DNA from: Cyathus striatus
Taxonomy: Eukaryota; Basidiomycota; Agaricomycetes; Agaricales; Nidulariaceae
Assembly: GCA_025738555.1 (NCBI GenBank)
Contig: JAOVFP010000009.1
Span: forward strand, 4,154,001 to 4,218,000
Reading direction: 5' to 3'
Length of the DNA stretch: 64,000 nucleotides
A model generated the notes under the pieces. It did not search any database. It saw only the letters and a list, made by a program, of their open reading frames with translations, and was not told where the DNA came from. This document shows positions 1 to 10,781 of the stretch, one piece after another; position 1 is the stretch's first letter, and each line of letters opens with the position of its first letter. The position numbers were made by a program, and so were the translations under genes.

Positions 1-945
1 GAAGGAGAATTATGGTATAACATGTGTGTGGTTACCTGTATATCTATACCATTGTTCAAATTTTCACAGAACAGAAGTATTCAAAAGTACAGAGTAAATC
101 ATTAAAGCAAAGGAAACAAATATGTTCTTGATAAATTGAAGATTATGACATGAAATATGACAACCAGTAAATTATGGAAAGTGTTACAGTAATAATCAAC
201 TAGAATGGACCATGTAGAGTGTGTATGTAAGTCCATTGTAATTTTACAATCAAGATTAGAGATGTGATATGGTAGTATTGAATATTTTCATATTGAAAAT
301 TTTGATAATAGATCCACACATGGACAAAAAATGTGAAAGGATGGTAAAATATGTGATTCTACATAACATTAAACTTACACATCTCAGTCATTAGATGATT
401 ATAATTCTTGTATGACTACTTGTGATACTGATATCTTCAATACACATTATTGAGTCATATATCTGCTTACTCTATATGACTACATGACAGTTTGCTTTAT
501 TGATACAGAGAGGTAATGGATACAATCTTAACTCTTATTCATATTGTATCACAATCAGTTTCACATGTACACTGCCATATGTTGTTTATACTTATATGTA
601 GAAAGCATGAGTTAATCTTTGAGTCAAGCATATGACAACTTGCAGGATCAACCAGGTAACCACTCAGATAGCAACAGCAAGTGGTCCATGCACATGCTAC
701 TGCTAAGTATACTCCACTTAACATAGTTTCCAAATTTAGATATGTTGTTAATATCACAGGCCAAATTACATTACTAAGATGTGAAAGTTGTGACAGATGT
801 AACACATGCAAAGTGAACAACAAAGGCATGATAGGTGTGCAAAGCATGACAAGTGTAAAAATGTGACAAGTGTGACAAGCACGAAAAGTGTCACCAACAT
901 GATGCACATGACAAAAACGATTCATGGGAAATAAGTATGATATGT
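1..945. other. AT-rich sequence, no gene recognised
   Basis: No convincing coding region is seen on either strand. The right part (about 830-945) already carries irregular GTGAC-containing words that grade into the minisatellite that follows. Long open frames on the minus strand come from the repeat array downstream and are not evidence of a gene. Confidence 0.5.
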
Positions 946-949
946 GTGA

Positions 950-1515
950 CGTGCGTGACGTGCGTGACGTCGTGACAAATGTGACACAGGTGAATATGTG
1001 TGACAATGTAACACGTGTGAATAGATGTGACAACTGTGACGCGTGCGAATATGTGTGACAACTGTGACATGTGTGAATATGTGGGACAGCTGTGATGCGT
1101 GTAAATATGTGTGACAATGTAACACGTGTGAATAGATGTGACAACTGTGACGCGTGCGAATATGTATGACAACTGTGACGCGTGTGAATATGTGGGACAG
1201 CTGTGACGCGTGTGAATATGTGTGACAACTGTGACGCGTGTGAATATGTGTGACAATTGTGACGCGTGCGAATATGTGTGACAATTGTGACACGTGTGAA
1301 TATGTGTGACAATTGTGACGCGTGCGAATATGTGTGACAATTGTGACACGTGCGAATATGTGTGACAACTGTGATGCATGCAAATAGATGTGACAACTGT
1401 GACACGTGCGAATATGTGTGACAACTGTGACGCGTGTGAATATGTGTGACAACTGTGACGCGTGCGAATAGATGTGACATGTATGAAGCGCGGGAAAAAT
1501 GTGACAAATGTGATG
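950..1515. repeat. 28-bp GTGAC minisatellite
   Basis: About 17 tandem units of 28 bp are seen. Each contains GAATATGTGTGACAACTGTG followed by ACGCGTGY, with substitutions such as ACACGTG and variants lacking the second GTGAC. The unit has no stop in any of the three minus-strand frames, so all three stay open and give a 28-residue His/Ser/Thr-rich protein repeat. That is a by-product of the unit length and not a sign of coding. The GTGAC word reappears as GTCAC on the + strand at 2.8-3.05 and 3.7-3.9 kb. Confidence 0.9.
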
Positions 1516-1539
1516 CTTGCTAATATAGATGAGACCTAT

Positions 1540-2125
1540 AATCACCTATGATCACCTATGATCACCTTGGAAACCATTAGTAATAATAATAGGTGAATAC
1601 ACACTTGAAACAACTTATGATCACCTATGATCACCTCTGAAATCATTAGTAATAATAGGCAAAGACACACTTCAAATAACCTATGATTACCTATGATCAT
1701 CTTGGAAACCATTAGTAGTAATAATAGGTGAATACACACTTGAAATGGCCCATGATCACCTATGATCACCTTGAAAATCATTAGTAATAATAATAGGTGA
1801 GTACACACTTAAAATGGCCTATAATCACCTCTGAAATCATTAGTAGTAATAATATGTGAATACACACTTGAAATGGCTTATGATCACCTATGATCACCTT
1901 GGAAACCATTAGTAGTAATAATAGGTGAATACACACTTGAAATGGCCCATGATCACCTATGATCATCTTGGAAATCATTAGTAATAATAATAGGTCCTAT
2001 GATCACCTTGGAAATCATTAGTAGTAATAGTATGTGAATATGCACTTAAAATCACCTATGATCACTTATGATCACCACTAGATTCATTAGTAACCCATAG
2101 ATTCATTAGTAAATATATAATAGTA
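1540..2125. repeat. Minisatellite of about 67 bp
   Basis: Eight or so tandem units of about 65-70 bp are seen. Each has a CCTATGATCACC core, then AAACCATTAGTAATAATAAT and AGGTGAATACACACTTGAAA. Units vary by substitution and short deletion. The array follows the 28-bp array after about 25 bp and ends next to a strong hairpin. No gene is seen. Confidence 0.9.
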
Positions 2126-2127
2126 GG

Positions 2128-2192
2128 TGATCAAAAAAAGCCCTGGCTCTTATGATTGTGGCAATCATAAATCCTGGGCTTTTCATGATCAA
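2128..2192. repeat. Hairpin between repeat arrays
   Basis: An imperfect inverted repeat. The left arm starts TGATCAAAAAAAGCCCTGG and the right arm reads CCTGGGCTTTTCATGATCA. A second inner stem is made by TATGATTG and CAATCATA around a 3-base loop. The hairpin lies near the middle of the 0.9-3.9 kb repeat cluster. It could be the end of a small element or a cruciform-forming centre; nothing decides between them. Confidence 0.7.
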
Positions 2193-2299
2193 ATTGGCTA
2201 ACACCCCTCGTTAATATTAGTACAAAATAGAAGAGAAATAGAAGGCATAGAGTATAATAATAATACAATGGTAAAACTGTAGAATGAGAATGTCAATAA

Positions 2300-2775
2300 G
2301 GATCAGCCTCATATTTAATTTCATTCTTAGCCAGAAATAGTATCCCAACTGGACCATGGTTTGCATATTATATGTCAACAAGGGTCAGTCTTGTATTTCA
2401 TGATACATTTAGCTGAAAATTGTATACCAGCAGGGGTATGGCTTGTATCAGATATGCCAGCAGGGATCAGCTTTGTATTTAGTGATATATTTGGATGGAA
2501 ATTGTATGCCAACTAGGGTATGACTGGCATTTCATGAGATTTTTAGCTTTAAATTGTATCCCAACTGGACCATGGCTGGCATCAGATATGTCAACAGGGA
2601 TCAGCTTGTATTTTATGAGACATTAGGTCATAAATTGTATGCCAACTGGGGTATGACTGACATTTCATGAGATTTTTGCATAAAAATTTGATGCCAGCTA
2701 GAGTGCAACTTGTATTTCTTGAAAATTTAGGCTAAAATTTGTATACAAGGTAGGGTCAGGCTTGCATATATTTGA
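2300..2775. repeat. Degenerate minisatellite of about 75-80 bp
   Basis: Five or six diverged copies are seen of a unit containing AATTGTATGCCAACTGGGGT, then a GCTTG/GACTGG word and CATTTCATGAGATTTTTAGC or TATCAGATATGCCAGCAGGG. Copies alternate between two subtypes (gggtatgact and ggatcagctt). No gene is seen. Confidence 0.75.
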
Positions 2776-2814
2776 ATATGGGTGCTGTATTCAAGATTTA
2801 GATAGTAAGGTGTC

Positions 2815-3050
2815 ACACTAGTCGTTGGTCACATTTGTCACAGTTGCTGGTCACATCACCCAGTCATTGGTCACAATTGTCACAGTCATTGGTCACATCA
2901 CCCAGTCATTGGTCACATTATGCCAGTCGTTGGTCACGTCACATCAGTCGTTGGTCACATCACACCAGTCATTGGTCACACTATACCAGTTGTTGTGACC
3001 AGTCATTGCATCATGTGATCAGTCGTTGGTCACAACGACTGGTCACAGAA
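2815..3050. repeat. GGTCAC minisatellite, about 22 bp
   Basis: About ten units of the form CAGTCRTTGGTCACATCACC are seen, some carrying AATTGTCACAGTCATTGGTC. The GTCAC core is the reverse complement of the GTGAC core of the array at 0.95-1.5 kb, so the two arrays face each other. The 87-residue open frame here is a repeat artefact. Confidence 0.85.
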
Positions 3051-3059
3051 CTTGGTCCG

Positions 3060-3670
3060 CATTCCAATCTTTATAATATTGGTGCTTACATATCTTAATC
3101 AAGTATATAATCTGTCATTTACTCACTCAACAACTAATCACTCTAACTATTGACAATTTACAATCACTACTCTATACAAACAACTACATCTGCTTATATA
3201 TATTAATCAACTATATAATCTGTCCTTTAGTCATCAACTACACATTATATACTGAACATACATATATAACAAGCAGTATCTTTTACTAACAACTATACAT
3301 ATCTTACACTACATTCTTCTTTCTTATGTTCATATTCTGCCACATAGATTATCTACTTCATCTATATATATAAGCACACCTACTAAAATCATCTGATCAC
3401 TACTTAGTACATTTAAGAACAAAGTCTCCTTATATATCTCCATCAAGTATATAATCTGTCTTCAACTCACATGTTCACTTATTACTTACATACACTTGTA
3501 ATTGTAACTTCTCAATAAGTCACACTTATTTCTTGTTGTCAATCTACACCACAGATTATATATATTTAGCTTGCCATTTTTATAATCTTATATAACTTGT
3601 CATTGCTTTACTACACTAAGGATTATATACTTCATATACATATATAAGCACACCTACTTGGTTATATACA
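3060..3670. other. AT-rich spacer, no gene recognised
   Basis: AT-rich sequence with several loosely repeated stretches containing AAGTATATAATCTGTC and TATATATAAGCACACCTACT. These give weak direct repeats, at about 3098 and 3449 and at about 3370 and 3645. Nothing suggests a gene. Confidence 0.5.
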
Positions 3671-3671
3671 C

Positions 3672-3935
3672 TTGTCATGGTCACACTCACTTGTTGCTCA
3701 CACTTGGCTGTCATTGTCACTGTCACTTGTCGTTGTCACAATTCTCTGTCATTGTGACTTGTCGTTGGTCACAATTCTCTGTCGTTGTGACCTGTCGCTA
3801 GTCACTGTCACCTGTCGTTGTCACTTGTCGTCAGTCACATTTACCTGTCATTTGTCACAAAAATCTGTCGTTGTGACCTGTTGTTGTCACTGTCACCTGT
3901 CGTTTGTCGCAAACGACCTGTCGCAGAATTCGCAT
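3672..3935. repeat. CTGTCGTTGTCAC repeat array
   Basis: Short interspersed copies of CTGTCGTTGTGACCTGTCG and TTGTCACTTGTCGT, with an inverted word TCGTTTGTCGCAAACGA near 3901. This array ends the minisatellite cluster on the right. Its GTCAC core is again the reverse complement of the left-hand array. Confidence 0.8.
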
Positions 3936-3959
3936 CGAGTTCCCGTATTTATATTATTA

Positions 3960-5030
3960 GGATTATAATTGGTTATCTAAACCTTTTATAAAGCCAAATT
4001 CTGCTTCATTTTCTATGATAATATTTGTTCACGGACTCCGCGAAAGCTCGTGCAGTCTCAGTAAGTGTCATGCTTTATTACTTAAATACTCTGCAACTAA
4101 TTTGGATCATTCCTACCACTTCTAGAATCAGAATTTCCAAAGAAAAAGCGAAAAACTACCTCCTCCAACTTGAAGCACATCGTAATTAACAATACTAATG
4201 ATCATTCTAGCACCTAAGCCTTTCACATTTATCTACTTCAATAAATTTATTAACGCATTAATTTATACTAATACTTATATAGAGTACTTGTCCATTTACT
4301 ATACATCACAAAGAACTAATTATCACCACATTGCTAAGTATGTGGTCAGCTGTCCAGTCCGTTCAGAGTCCGTTTTATTTGTTTATTATCAACTGCAAGA
4401 CGGTGTTAGTAAACAAGGTCTTTGTGGCCGGCCATACCATCGGACACTCCGTAGAGCAAGCGGCCTGATAAGACCTGAAACATCGGTTCCCACTCGGAAC
4501 CGAACTTTTCTTTTCCTTTTCGTCTATGCCCTGATTTTATTTGCTTTGCACTGCCCCGCTAAAACCTGGACTTTAGTACAAGACCGTCCACCAAGGTGGA
4601 CGGATCCACTCACGTGGATATCTTGGGCGAGACTACGTCGTTCAGGCATTGTTCGGGGAGTGAACTGCCAATTACTTAAGGCAAGAGGCGGCGGATCCAC
4701 CGATCTTGGAACTAGGGATTTTGCAGCAACCCTGATTTGATGTGATTTCGGGTTATTGTGAGAGTCGGCACTTTAACGGCACTACCTTCAGATCAGCTTA
4801 TATAATGTTCCCGGCAAGTCGGCATCCCTGCTCAAACTTTCGTAGATGTGTGGATGAAAAGAACTTCAGCTGAATTCATGCTTTACTCTTTCATCTGACT
4901 AAGTCAACGTAATGTTATTCTATGTACGATATGTAATAAATGGGTCAACTTATATGTGAGATAGAGATGAATAAGACGCGTTTTGTTCTGAATTATTGTA
5001 AGAAGCACTGGTTGTAGTATCAGTAGGTGT
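3960..5030. other. No intact gene; ORF tail with inverted copy at 6.0 kb
   Basis: The only coding-like stretch is 4516-4740 (+), an open frame ending with Lys-Ala-Arg-Gly-Gly-Gly-Ser-Thr-Asp-Leu-Gly-Thr. A reverse-complement relative of the DNA encoding that tail lies at about 5990-6050, where the minus frame reads Lys-Ser-Arg-Gly-Gly-Arg-Ser-Thr-Asp-Leu-Arg-Thr. The two look like inverted copies of one element end. No protein family is recognised. Confidence 0.4.
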
Positions 5031-5033
5031 TAA

Positions 5034-5697
5034 TCAAGGAATTTGCCTCGATGAGTTATGTTCTAGAGTTAGGGTACGACGTGCACGTCGTGGGGATTCT
5101 GCCTGTAAGATACAAGTGCTTGAGTTTTGATGGTTGTGTGATCTCCTTGCTTCGTGAGTTAAATATACAGGGGAGTTGCCAATGTAATCTGTGGGAACAC
5201 CAAGTTTTTCTTGCTCCTCTATCGAGATTCTGAGTGAAACACGATATTGTTCCTCATTGGATAAAATATCTTCCCAGCTTGGATGACGATCCATTAGATG
5301 TCGAAGCAAGGTTGAATATGGAGATCCTAGAGTCCAGTGAAAACTTTCCCCTGGACACGGAGGAACTGGTGGCTGGGGATGAGGAACGTTTGCAAAGCCC
5401 GAGCTCAGTAGTGTCTCAAAACGTTCAATAATGCGCCCTAAAGAATATATATAATTATAACGAACTTGAAAGAAAAGAACCTCTGTGCGCACTTGCAAAT
5501 GCGGCCCTACAATTTTTACTTTTCTGATGTTTCTTCATCTGAGACTCTCCAGGGTTGTTACCATGGCCTACATAGCGTGAACATCGATTACAAAAGGACT
5601 CCCTGGTTCCTAGATGAGCATCTCCCTTGAAATGCGGAACGTTGTCGATAACTCCCAGCAAAAAAGAGAAAACAGGATCTTCATGTGTGGAAAACAA
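5034..5697 (-). pseudogene. Small zinc-finger-like protein remnant
   Basis: Two overlapping minus-strand open frames (5697-5455 and 5498-5034) read like consecutive coding pieces. The first has a CNRC-x(n)-MKKHQKSKNC pattern, a Cys-x2-Cys...His...Cys arrangement as in the short zinc fingers of many Agaricomycete proteins. The second has a Pro/Cys-rich start and an acidic segment (WEDILSNEEQYRVSLRIS). No splice junction joining them was settled, and no downstream domain follows. It may be a small gene or a fragment of a repeat-family gene. The function is unknown. Confidence 0.35.
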
Positions 5698-6489
5698 CGT
5701 GATATTGACATTGAAACGATCGACTGTATGTACATGTGACGAGGATCCAGTATGTACACCACTATGTACAGGTGCTATGTGCCATTGCGTAGAAATCTGT
5801 GGTGATGGTCAAACGCGTCAAAACGACGCGTCTTGCAACGCGAGCCCAAAGATATTGGTGGTGCAGGTAAATCAAGGGTGATGTCAGCTGAGAACGTACC
5901 AGCTTGGTGCCAGCGCTGCAAAGGGCTGCCGTCGGAGATTCAATATGGCAGAACTGTACTAGTCTATATTTGGGGGGGGAGGGTACTTCGGGATGTGTTC
6001 TGAGATCGGTGGATCTCCCGCCTCTTGACTTAAGGCTATTGTCAGCCACTGACAACATTTTGATTGTTGTTCAAGTTACTAACTTGCACGAGGCCAATAG
6101 ATGAACGAGAGCGGTTGTTGTGGGCCGTGAAGTGGTTATGTAATCTTCACGGGTGGCTGGCACCAGCGTTTGTACTTGGGTATGTTCGACCCAGTCTCTA
6201 ATTCAATTCCGTCGCCTCATTCTCGTGTCATAGTAAGGCTAGGCTCTGCATCTACGGCTGACGTCTCCTTACGCAAGGTTCAAGGAAGAAATAGGAACTA
6301 TGGCTCCACATTCCTTTTCTCCCTGCACCTGGTATGTATCAATCGATTGTTGGGCAATTGACTAACTCGTTCCTCCTTCTCTCACACCAGAGTTGTCTGC
6401 TAGATCCTTGCTAGCTCGTTCACTGGGTTGTTTCGTCTGGAGATTTGCGTTAGCTCTCGCACTCGTACCAGTCTCTGCTACTTTCCTCT

Positions 6490-8211
6490 ATGTCTGATGG
6501 CAACAACCCCGATACAGAGCAAGGCTCGCAGCCCGGACCCTCTAACTTCTCAGCTACCAATTCCGGATTTAGTCCTTCTGGAGCAGACAACATCTCAGCT
6601 AATCTCGAAGAAGGACCCACCATCACTGAACTGTCAACAATTGCGTCCTCTAAAGGCAAGGCTCGGAAATCCAAGGGATCAATCAGAGGAGCTCCTCAGT
6701 CAGGGTCTCGAGTACCGCAAGGCACTGCTTCCTTCACTGTTGGAGAGGATTGGGGAGGAGCGCCTTCCAGCGCCATCCCTCATCACTCGTCTGCAGCCGG
6801 TTCCGGTGTTTCTGAGTCAGGAGGAAGAGCACCTTCGAGCGCCTTCCCCCGTGCCATGCCGACTTCAGGATCGACTTTCTTGGGAGGAACCAATTCAGTG
6901 GTCTCAGTTTTTGGAGGAGGAACCTTCCCAGTCTCGTCCAATCCCTCTTCTTCAGCGGCTGGCACAGCTATCTCGCCTTCTTCCATCCCAACTTACCGAG
7001 AAGAAGATAGGGCTGCCACTTCAGCAGCGTCTAAGTCTCAGCCTCCAAGAACGACTAGACATCCGGTCCAGCCAGTCCACCAACGAAGCACTGGCCACAT
7101 TCTCCAACATGACTTGTCCGACAAACTTGACCGCCTTGTCGAGCGCTTCCATGATGGGAAAATCACCAAACCCCACACTCTTGCAGCGCTTGGGAAACTT
7201 CTTCCCGAGTTTGAACCAGGAGATGACTCCCCTGGTGACCGAGCCTTTGCTGCCTACTTGGCCGAACTCACAAGTCGTGAAGAACAACAGTCCTCAGCGG
7301 CTGACATTGGAGCCTCTTTCCTTACACAGTCGTTTGGAAGGCCCCCTCCCCGTCCCATCCCAGCACTTCGATCACCAGGGCCGGCAAGCTCCATTCATGG
7401 AAGAGAGTCTGATGATGAGGAAGAGTTCCAGACCGTCAAACATCAACGTATTGACGAGCAAGATTTCCCGTGGTATAACGAATATCTCGAGGAAACGAGC
7501 AAGCTCCATCCCGATATCATTGAGACACAAAGACTCATCGACAAATATGCACAGGATATTGGTAAAGCGAAACGTTCCATTATCCGTTCATCCAACATCC
7601 CCTTCTTCCCAGAGTCTGAGTGGGATAACGTACTCCGAGGGAAAGCTATCAATCTTGGGAACATCTCAGGGGGTATCAACACCATTACTGGAAGTACCCC
7701 TCGCACCCATCGACTTGGTGAACTCGAAGTTATTCTCCCAGGAACCTCTTCCTCCACCAAGAAAATCACCAACAGTGGTGAGTGGCATACTGCCTGGCAA
7801 CTCGCCACTGAAGCCCTACTCCGAGCTTTCCCCCATCGACGTCTCGAACTTGCACTCTATGCACGATACATCTCAGGATTATTCCGAACCGCTACAAAGG
7901 ACCTCCTTGTCATCGCGTTTGATCAAGCTGCCAGAATCTATGCCGAAACACGATGTGATGTCCGACTCTGTGATTTCGACCACTTCCGACTCATGGAATT
8001 CTCGTTCATCTCTCCAGGAGGAGCCGACTACAATATCCTCTGCGGCCAAACGCAGTCTGAGAAAACTAAGACAGATCGAACAAAGTCGAGGGAGATATGT
8101 CGAAAATTTAATTCATCCTCTGGATGTGGGTATAGAGGGAACAGATGTAGATATCAACATAAGTGTAGTAAATGTTTCAAATCAGGGCATGGCATGGGAG
8201 AATGCAAGTGA
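6490..8211 (+). CDS. DIRS-like gag (capsid-like) protein with zinc knuckle
   Basis: A 573-residue open frame. The first 280 or so residues are Ser/Gly/Pro-rich and probably disordered. Residues about 310-500 form a more ordered segment (for example FPWYNEYLEE, then ELALYARYISGLFRTA). The C-terminal end carries a C-x8-C-x5-C-x3-H finger followed by CSKCFKSGHGMGEC, which matches the Cys-x2-Cys-x4-His-x4-Cys zinc knuckle of retroelement nucleocapsids. It is expected to package element RNA. The ATG at 6490 is the first in frame. The stop at 8211 lies inside the start of the RT frame. Assignment rests on position and the knuckle; gag sequences diverge quickly. Confidence 0.8.
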   Translation: MSDGNNPDTEQGSQPGPSNFSATNSGFSPSGADNISANLEEGPTITELSTIASSKGKARKSKGSIRGAPQSGSRVPQGTASFTVGEDWGGAPSSAIPHHSSAAGSGVSESGGRAPSSAFPRAMPTSGSTFLGGTNSVVSVFGGGTFPVSSNPSSSAAGTAISPSSIPTYREEDRAATSAASKSQPPRTTRHPVQPVHQRSTGHILQHDLSDKLDRLVERFHDGKITKPHTLAALGKLLPEFEPGDDSPGDRAFAAYLAELTSREEQQSSAADIGASFLTQSFGRPPPRPIPALRSPGPASSIHGRESDDEEEFQTVKHQRIDEQDFPWYNEYLEETSKLHPDIIETQRLIDKYAQDIGKAKRSIIRSSNIPFFPESEWDNVLRGKAINLGNISGGINTITGSTPRTHRLGELEVILPGTSSSTKKITNSGEWHTAWQLATEALLRAFPHRRLELALYARYISGLFRTATKDLLVIAFDQAARIYAETRCDVRLCDFDHFRLMEFSFISPGGADYNILCGQTQSEKTKTDRTKSREICRKFNSSSGCGYRGNRCRYQHKCSKCFKSGHGMGECK

Positions 8212-9792
8212 AGATGTAGTTCCTTTTGGTTTACATCCATCGTATCTACGACAACTGCAAGACTTCTCTCCCTCGTCTTTCTCTCTGACACCAGTTCTTG
8301 CCTACACCTTGCATGCTCCACCCCTTCCACGTCCCCCTCCTGAAGTATCCAATCACCCTGTAATACGCTCACTCATTCGTAAGAATCCAGAGATCTTTAA
8401 GATCATCACTCCACTTAGAGTTGAACGTTTCGACTTCTATCTCAAATCTCACCCAAATCGTCCTTTTGTTGATTCTTTTTGTCGTGGTCTCCGTGAAGGG
8501 TTTTGGCCCTTTGCAATTCACCGTCATGACTTTCCACTCACTCATGATGAGTCACGCAATCGCCCTTCACAGACACCTGAAGAAGAAGCTTTCATATATT
8601 CCCAGCATGATCGGGAAGTTGCCCTTGGTCGCTTCTCACCAGCTTTACCTCCTTCATTCAAACAGGGTACTTTCTCCATGCCTGTTCACGCTGTTCCGAA
8701 ATCAGATCCGGGTGATTTTCGTATGATCACAAATCACAGCGCTGGTGAATGTGCGCTTAATTTGCTAATTTCTCGACAGGCTATTGCTGGTCGCAGTCCT
8801 CTCGACTCTTTGAAACCCTTGGCTAACTCCTTACTCGCCCTCCGTAAATGCTATGGACCACATCATCAGCTCGTTCTTTTCAAATCGGATGTCAAGAGTG
8901 CTTACCGCCTGGCTCCAATGGCTAAAGAATGGCAGCGATATCAGTTGGTAACCCTCCCAAATGGGGACCGTCATATTGACAGATGCAATGTGTTTGGTGG
9001 GCAGGGTTCCGCACCCACATTCATCCCCATTCTCGCACTAAGCACCTGGATAGCAGTCTTTATTCTGATGATTGAGGTTTTTCAGTACTCGGATGACTGT
9101 TTTGGTGTTCAACTCGCATCGGAAGTTCTCTGGTATCCTCCATACCAACAGTTTCTTCCATCAGCACAAACAAAACTTCTTCTACTCTGGGATGACTTGG
9201 GTATTCCTCATGAATTCCACAAGCAACTTCATGGTACTCAACTAACCATTATTGGTTTTTATGTTGATGCCAATCAACTCACTATCACCATGCCACCAGG
9301 AAAGAAATCGGAACTTATTCACCATATTGAGTGTTTCATTTCCCCTGGTGCCATAAAACAGTCCCTTCATGATTTTCAACGTCTCGCAGGATGGGTAAAT
9401 TGGGCACTGAATGTCTTTCCCCTCCTTAGGCCGGGACTGTGTGCTCTTTACAACAAAATCTCAGGTCATCAAGAGGCAGAAGAACGCCTCTATGTCACCA
9501 ATGATGTCAGGAACGATTTAGCCTGGCTCCTGAGGCATCTTCGGGTCGAACAGGAACTTCTTATCCTCGAGGATATCGTTGTTCCGTCCTCAACCACCTT
9601 CTTAAACTCTCCGTTGACATTCTCCTCAAGAAGGGTTTCCAATTGCGTGTCCTTCATATTCCAGGTGAAAAGAACTACATTGCAGATGCGCTTTCACGTC
9701 AAAAGTTTCAACGAGCTACATCGTTTGATCCTGATCTATCACTTCACAGTTTTTTACCCCCTCAGGATGCGTTGGGGGCATTGCGGTTATGA
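8189..9792 (+). pseudogene. DIRS-like reverse transcriptase with truncated RNase H
   Basis: The frame is +1 relative to gag and overlaps its end by 23 bases if the ATG at 8189 is used. The open frame itself runs back to 6428. RT blocks are visible in order: MPVHAVPK...FRMITNHSAG, SDVKSAYRLAPM (first catalytic Asp), CNVFGGQGSAPT, and YSDDCFG (catalytic Asp pair). After the thumb (LAGWVNWALNVFPLLRPGLCALYNK) the frame runs out of homology near 9590. The neighbouring frame then gives LRVLHIPGEKNYIADALSR, the end of an RNase H domain, up to a TGA at 9790-9792. About 100 residues of RNase H, including its catalytic acidic residues, appear deleted, with a frameshift at the junction. The uncorrected frame ends at 9844. 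Confidence 0.8.
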
Positions 9793-10781
9793 TTCCCACA
9801 TTCCGACGGTCCAGGCAACCCCAGCGTCCAGCCTGGACCCATGAGCGTCTTCTTCATGAACGCGCCATAACGCTGGGTTACTCCATTGACCGCTCTACTG
9901 TACTCAACTATTCCAGTGCCCTCAACTCCTACCTTCATTTCTGTGATTTGCACCATTTTCCTTATGAGCCAACTGAGAACACGCTAACTTTCTATCTTGT
10001 GTTCATGGCATCCTCTGTCTCAACCTCTACACTTACCACCTACCTCTCTGGCATCGTTAAATTATTGACTCCCTACTTCCCTGACATCACCCGTGCTCGC
10101 AACTCAGCGATTGTACGGAATACTCTTCAAGGTTGTCGCCGCCGGCATTTTTCTCACCCAGTACGAAAACCACCACTTCCACTTGATCTTTTATCAAAAG
10201 TTTGTCACATCGTCTTTCCTGGTGCTGGTCATGACCACCTACTCTGTCTGGCCATTCTTGTCTCGGGATTCTATTCGCTGATGCGTTTGGGAGAACTCGT
10301 GTTCCCGGATAATTCTACTCTTAGAGATTATCGGAAACTTACATCGCGTTCTTCCGTCAAATTTCTTCCCAATCACAGTTTTCAGTTTACTCTACCGACA
10401 CACAAAGCGGACAGAACCTTCCAAGGCGACGTCATTATTGTCCAGCGTCTCTTTGCTAGAGGACCAGATCCACTTCTTATCTTTGCACGATATCTCCAAT
10501 CTCGTGATGAGCATTTCCCCTTCCATCGCCTCCTCTGGCTGTGCGCTGATGGGACTCCGCCTTCGCGTTCCTTTTTCTTGTCGTTCTTGCATCAATTTGC
10601 AGGCCCATCCTTCTCTGGCCACTCGTTGCGATCGGGTGGTGCAACTGCTCTTGCAGAACACGGAGTTCCGCACTCCTCCATTCAGAGGATTGGGCGCTGG
10701 AATTCAGATGCTTTCAGAATCTACATTCGGAAGCATCCTAGCCTCATTGCCTCTTTACAATTGCCACGTGAGCTCCGTTGA
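9789..10781 (+). CDS. DIRS-like tyrosine recombinase
   Basis: A 330-residue protein with an N-terminal core-binding region (SIDRSTVLNYSSALNSYLHF, a typical SAM-like helix bundle). The catalytic domain shows the first Arg in SLMRLGELVF (about residue 165), the His-x2-Arg box in SGHSLRSGGAT (about residue 280), Trp in IGRWNSDAF, and a candidate nucleophile Tyr in FRIYIRKHP. All expected residues are present. The ATG overlaps the stop of the upstream RT/RNase H frame as ATGA, which would allow termination-reinitiation. The enzyme would integrate the circular DIRS intermediate. This frame looks intact although its upstream partner is damaged. Confidence 0.88.
   Translation: MIPTFRRSRQPQRPAWTHERLLHERAITLGYSIDRSTVLNYSSALNSYLHFCDLHHFPYEPTENTLTFYLVFMASSVSTSTLTTYLSGIVKLLTPYFPDITRARNSAIVRNTLQGCRRRHFSHPVRKPPLPLDLLSKVCHIVFPGAGHDHLLCLAILVSGFYSLMRLGELVFPDNSTLRDYRKLTSRSSVKFLPNHSFQFTLPTHKADRTFQGDVIIVQRLFARGPDPLLIFARYLQSRDEHFPFHRLLWLCADGTPPSRSFFLSFLHQFAGPSFSGHSLRSGGATALAEHGVPHSSIQRIGRWNSDAFRIYIRKHPSLIASLQLPRELR

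Larger units (their letters stand above)
6490..10781 (+). mobile_element. DIRS-like tyrosine-recombinase retroelement
   Basis: Three consecutive + strand reading frames in the DIRS order: gag-like protein, reverse transcriptase with RNase H remnant, tyrosine recombinase. There is no integrase or protease. Coordinates cover only the coding part. DIRS termini (inverted or split direct repeats) could not be fixed by eye. The 5' leader probably includes part of 6100-6489. The RT and recombinase catalytic residues remain, but RNase H is largely deleted, so this copy should not be autonomous. Confidence 0.85.

Noticed and set aside
539..1545. Three long minus-strand open frames rich in His, Ser and Thr
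   Set aside because: They are translations of the 28-bp tandem array in all three frames. The unit simply lacks stops, so length is not evidence of coding.
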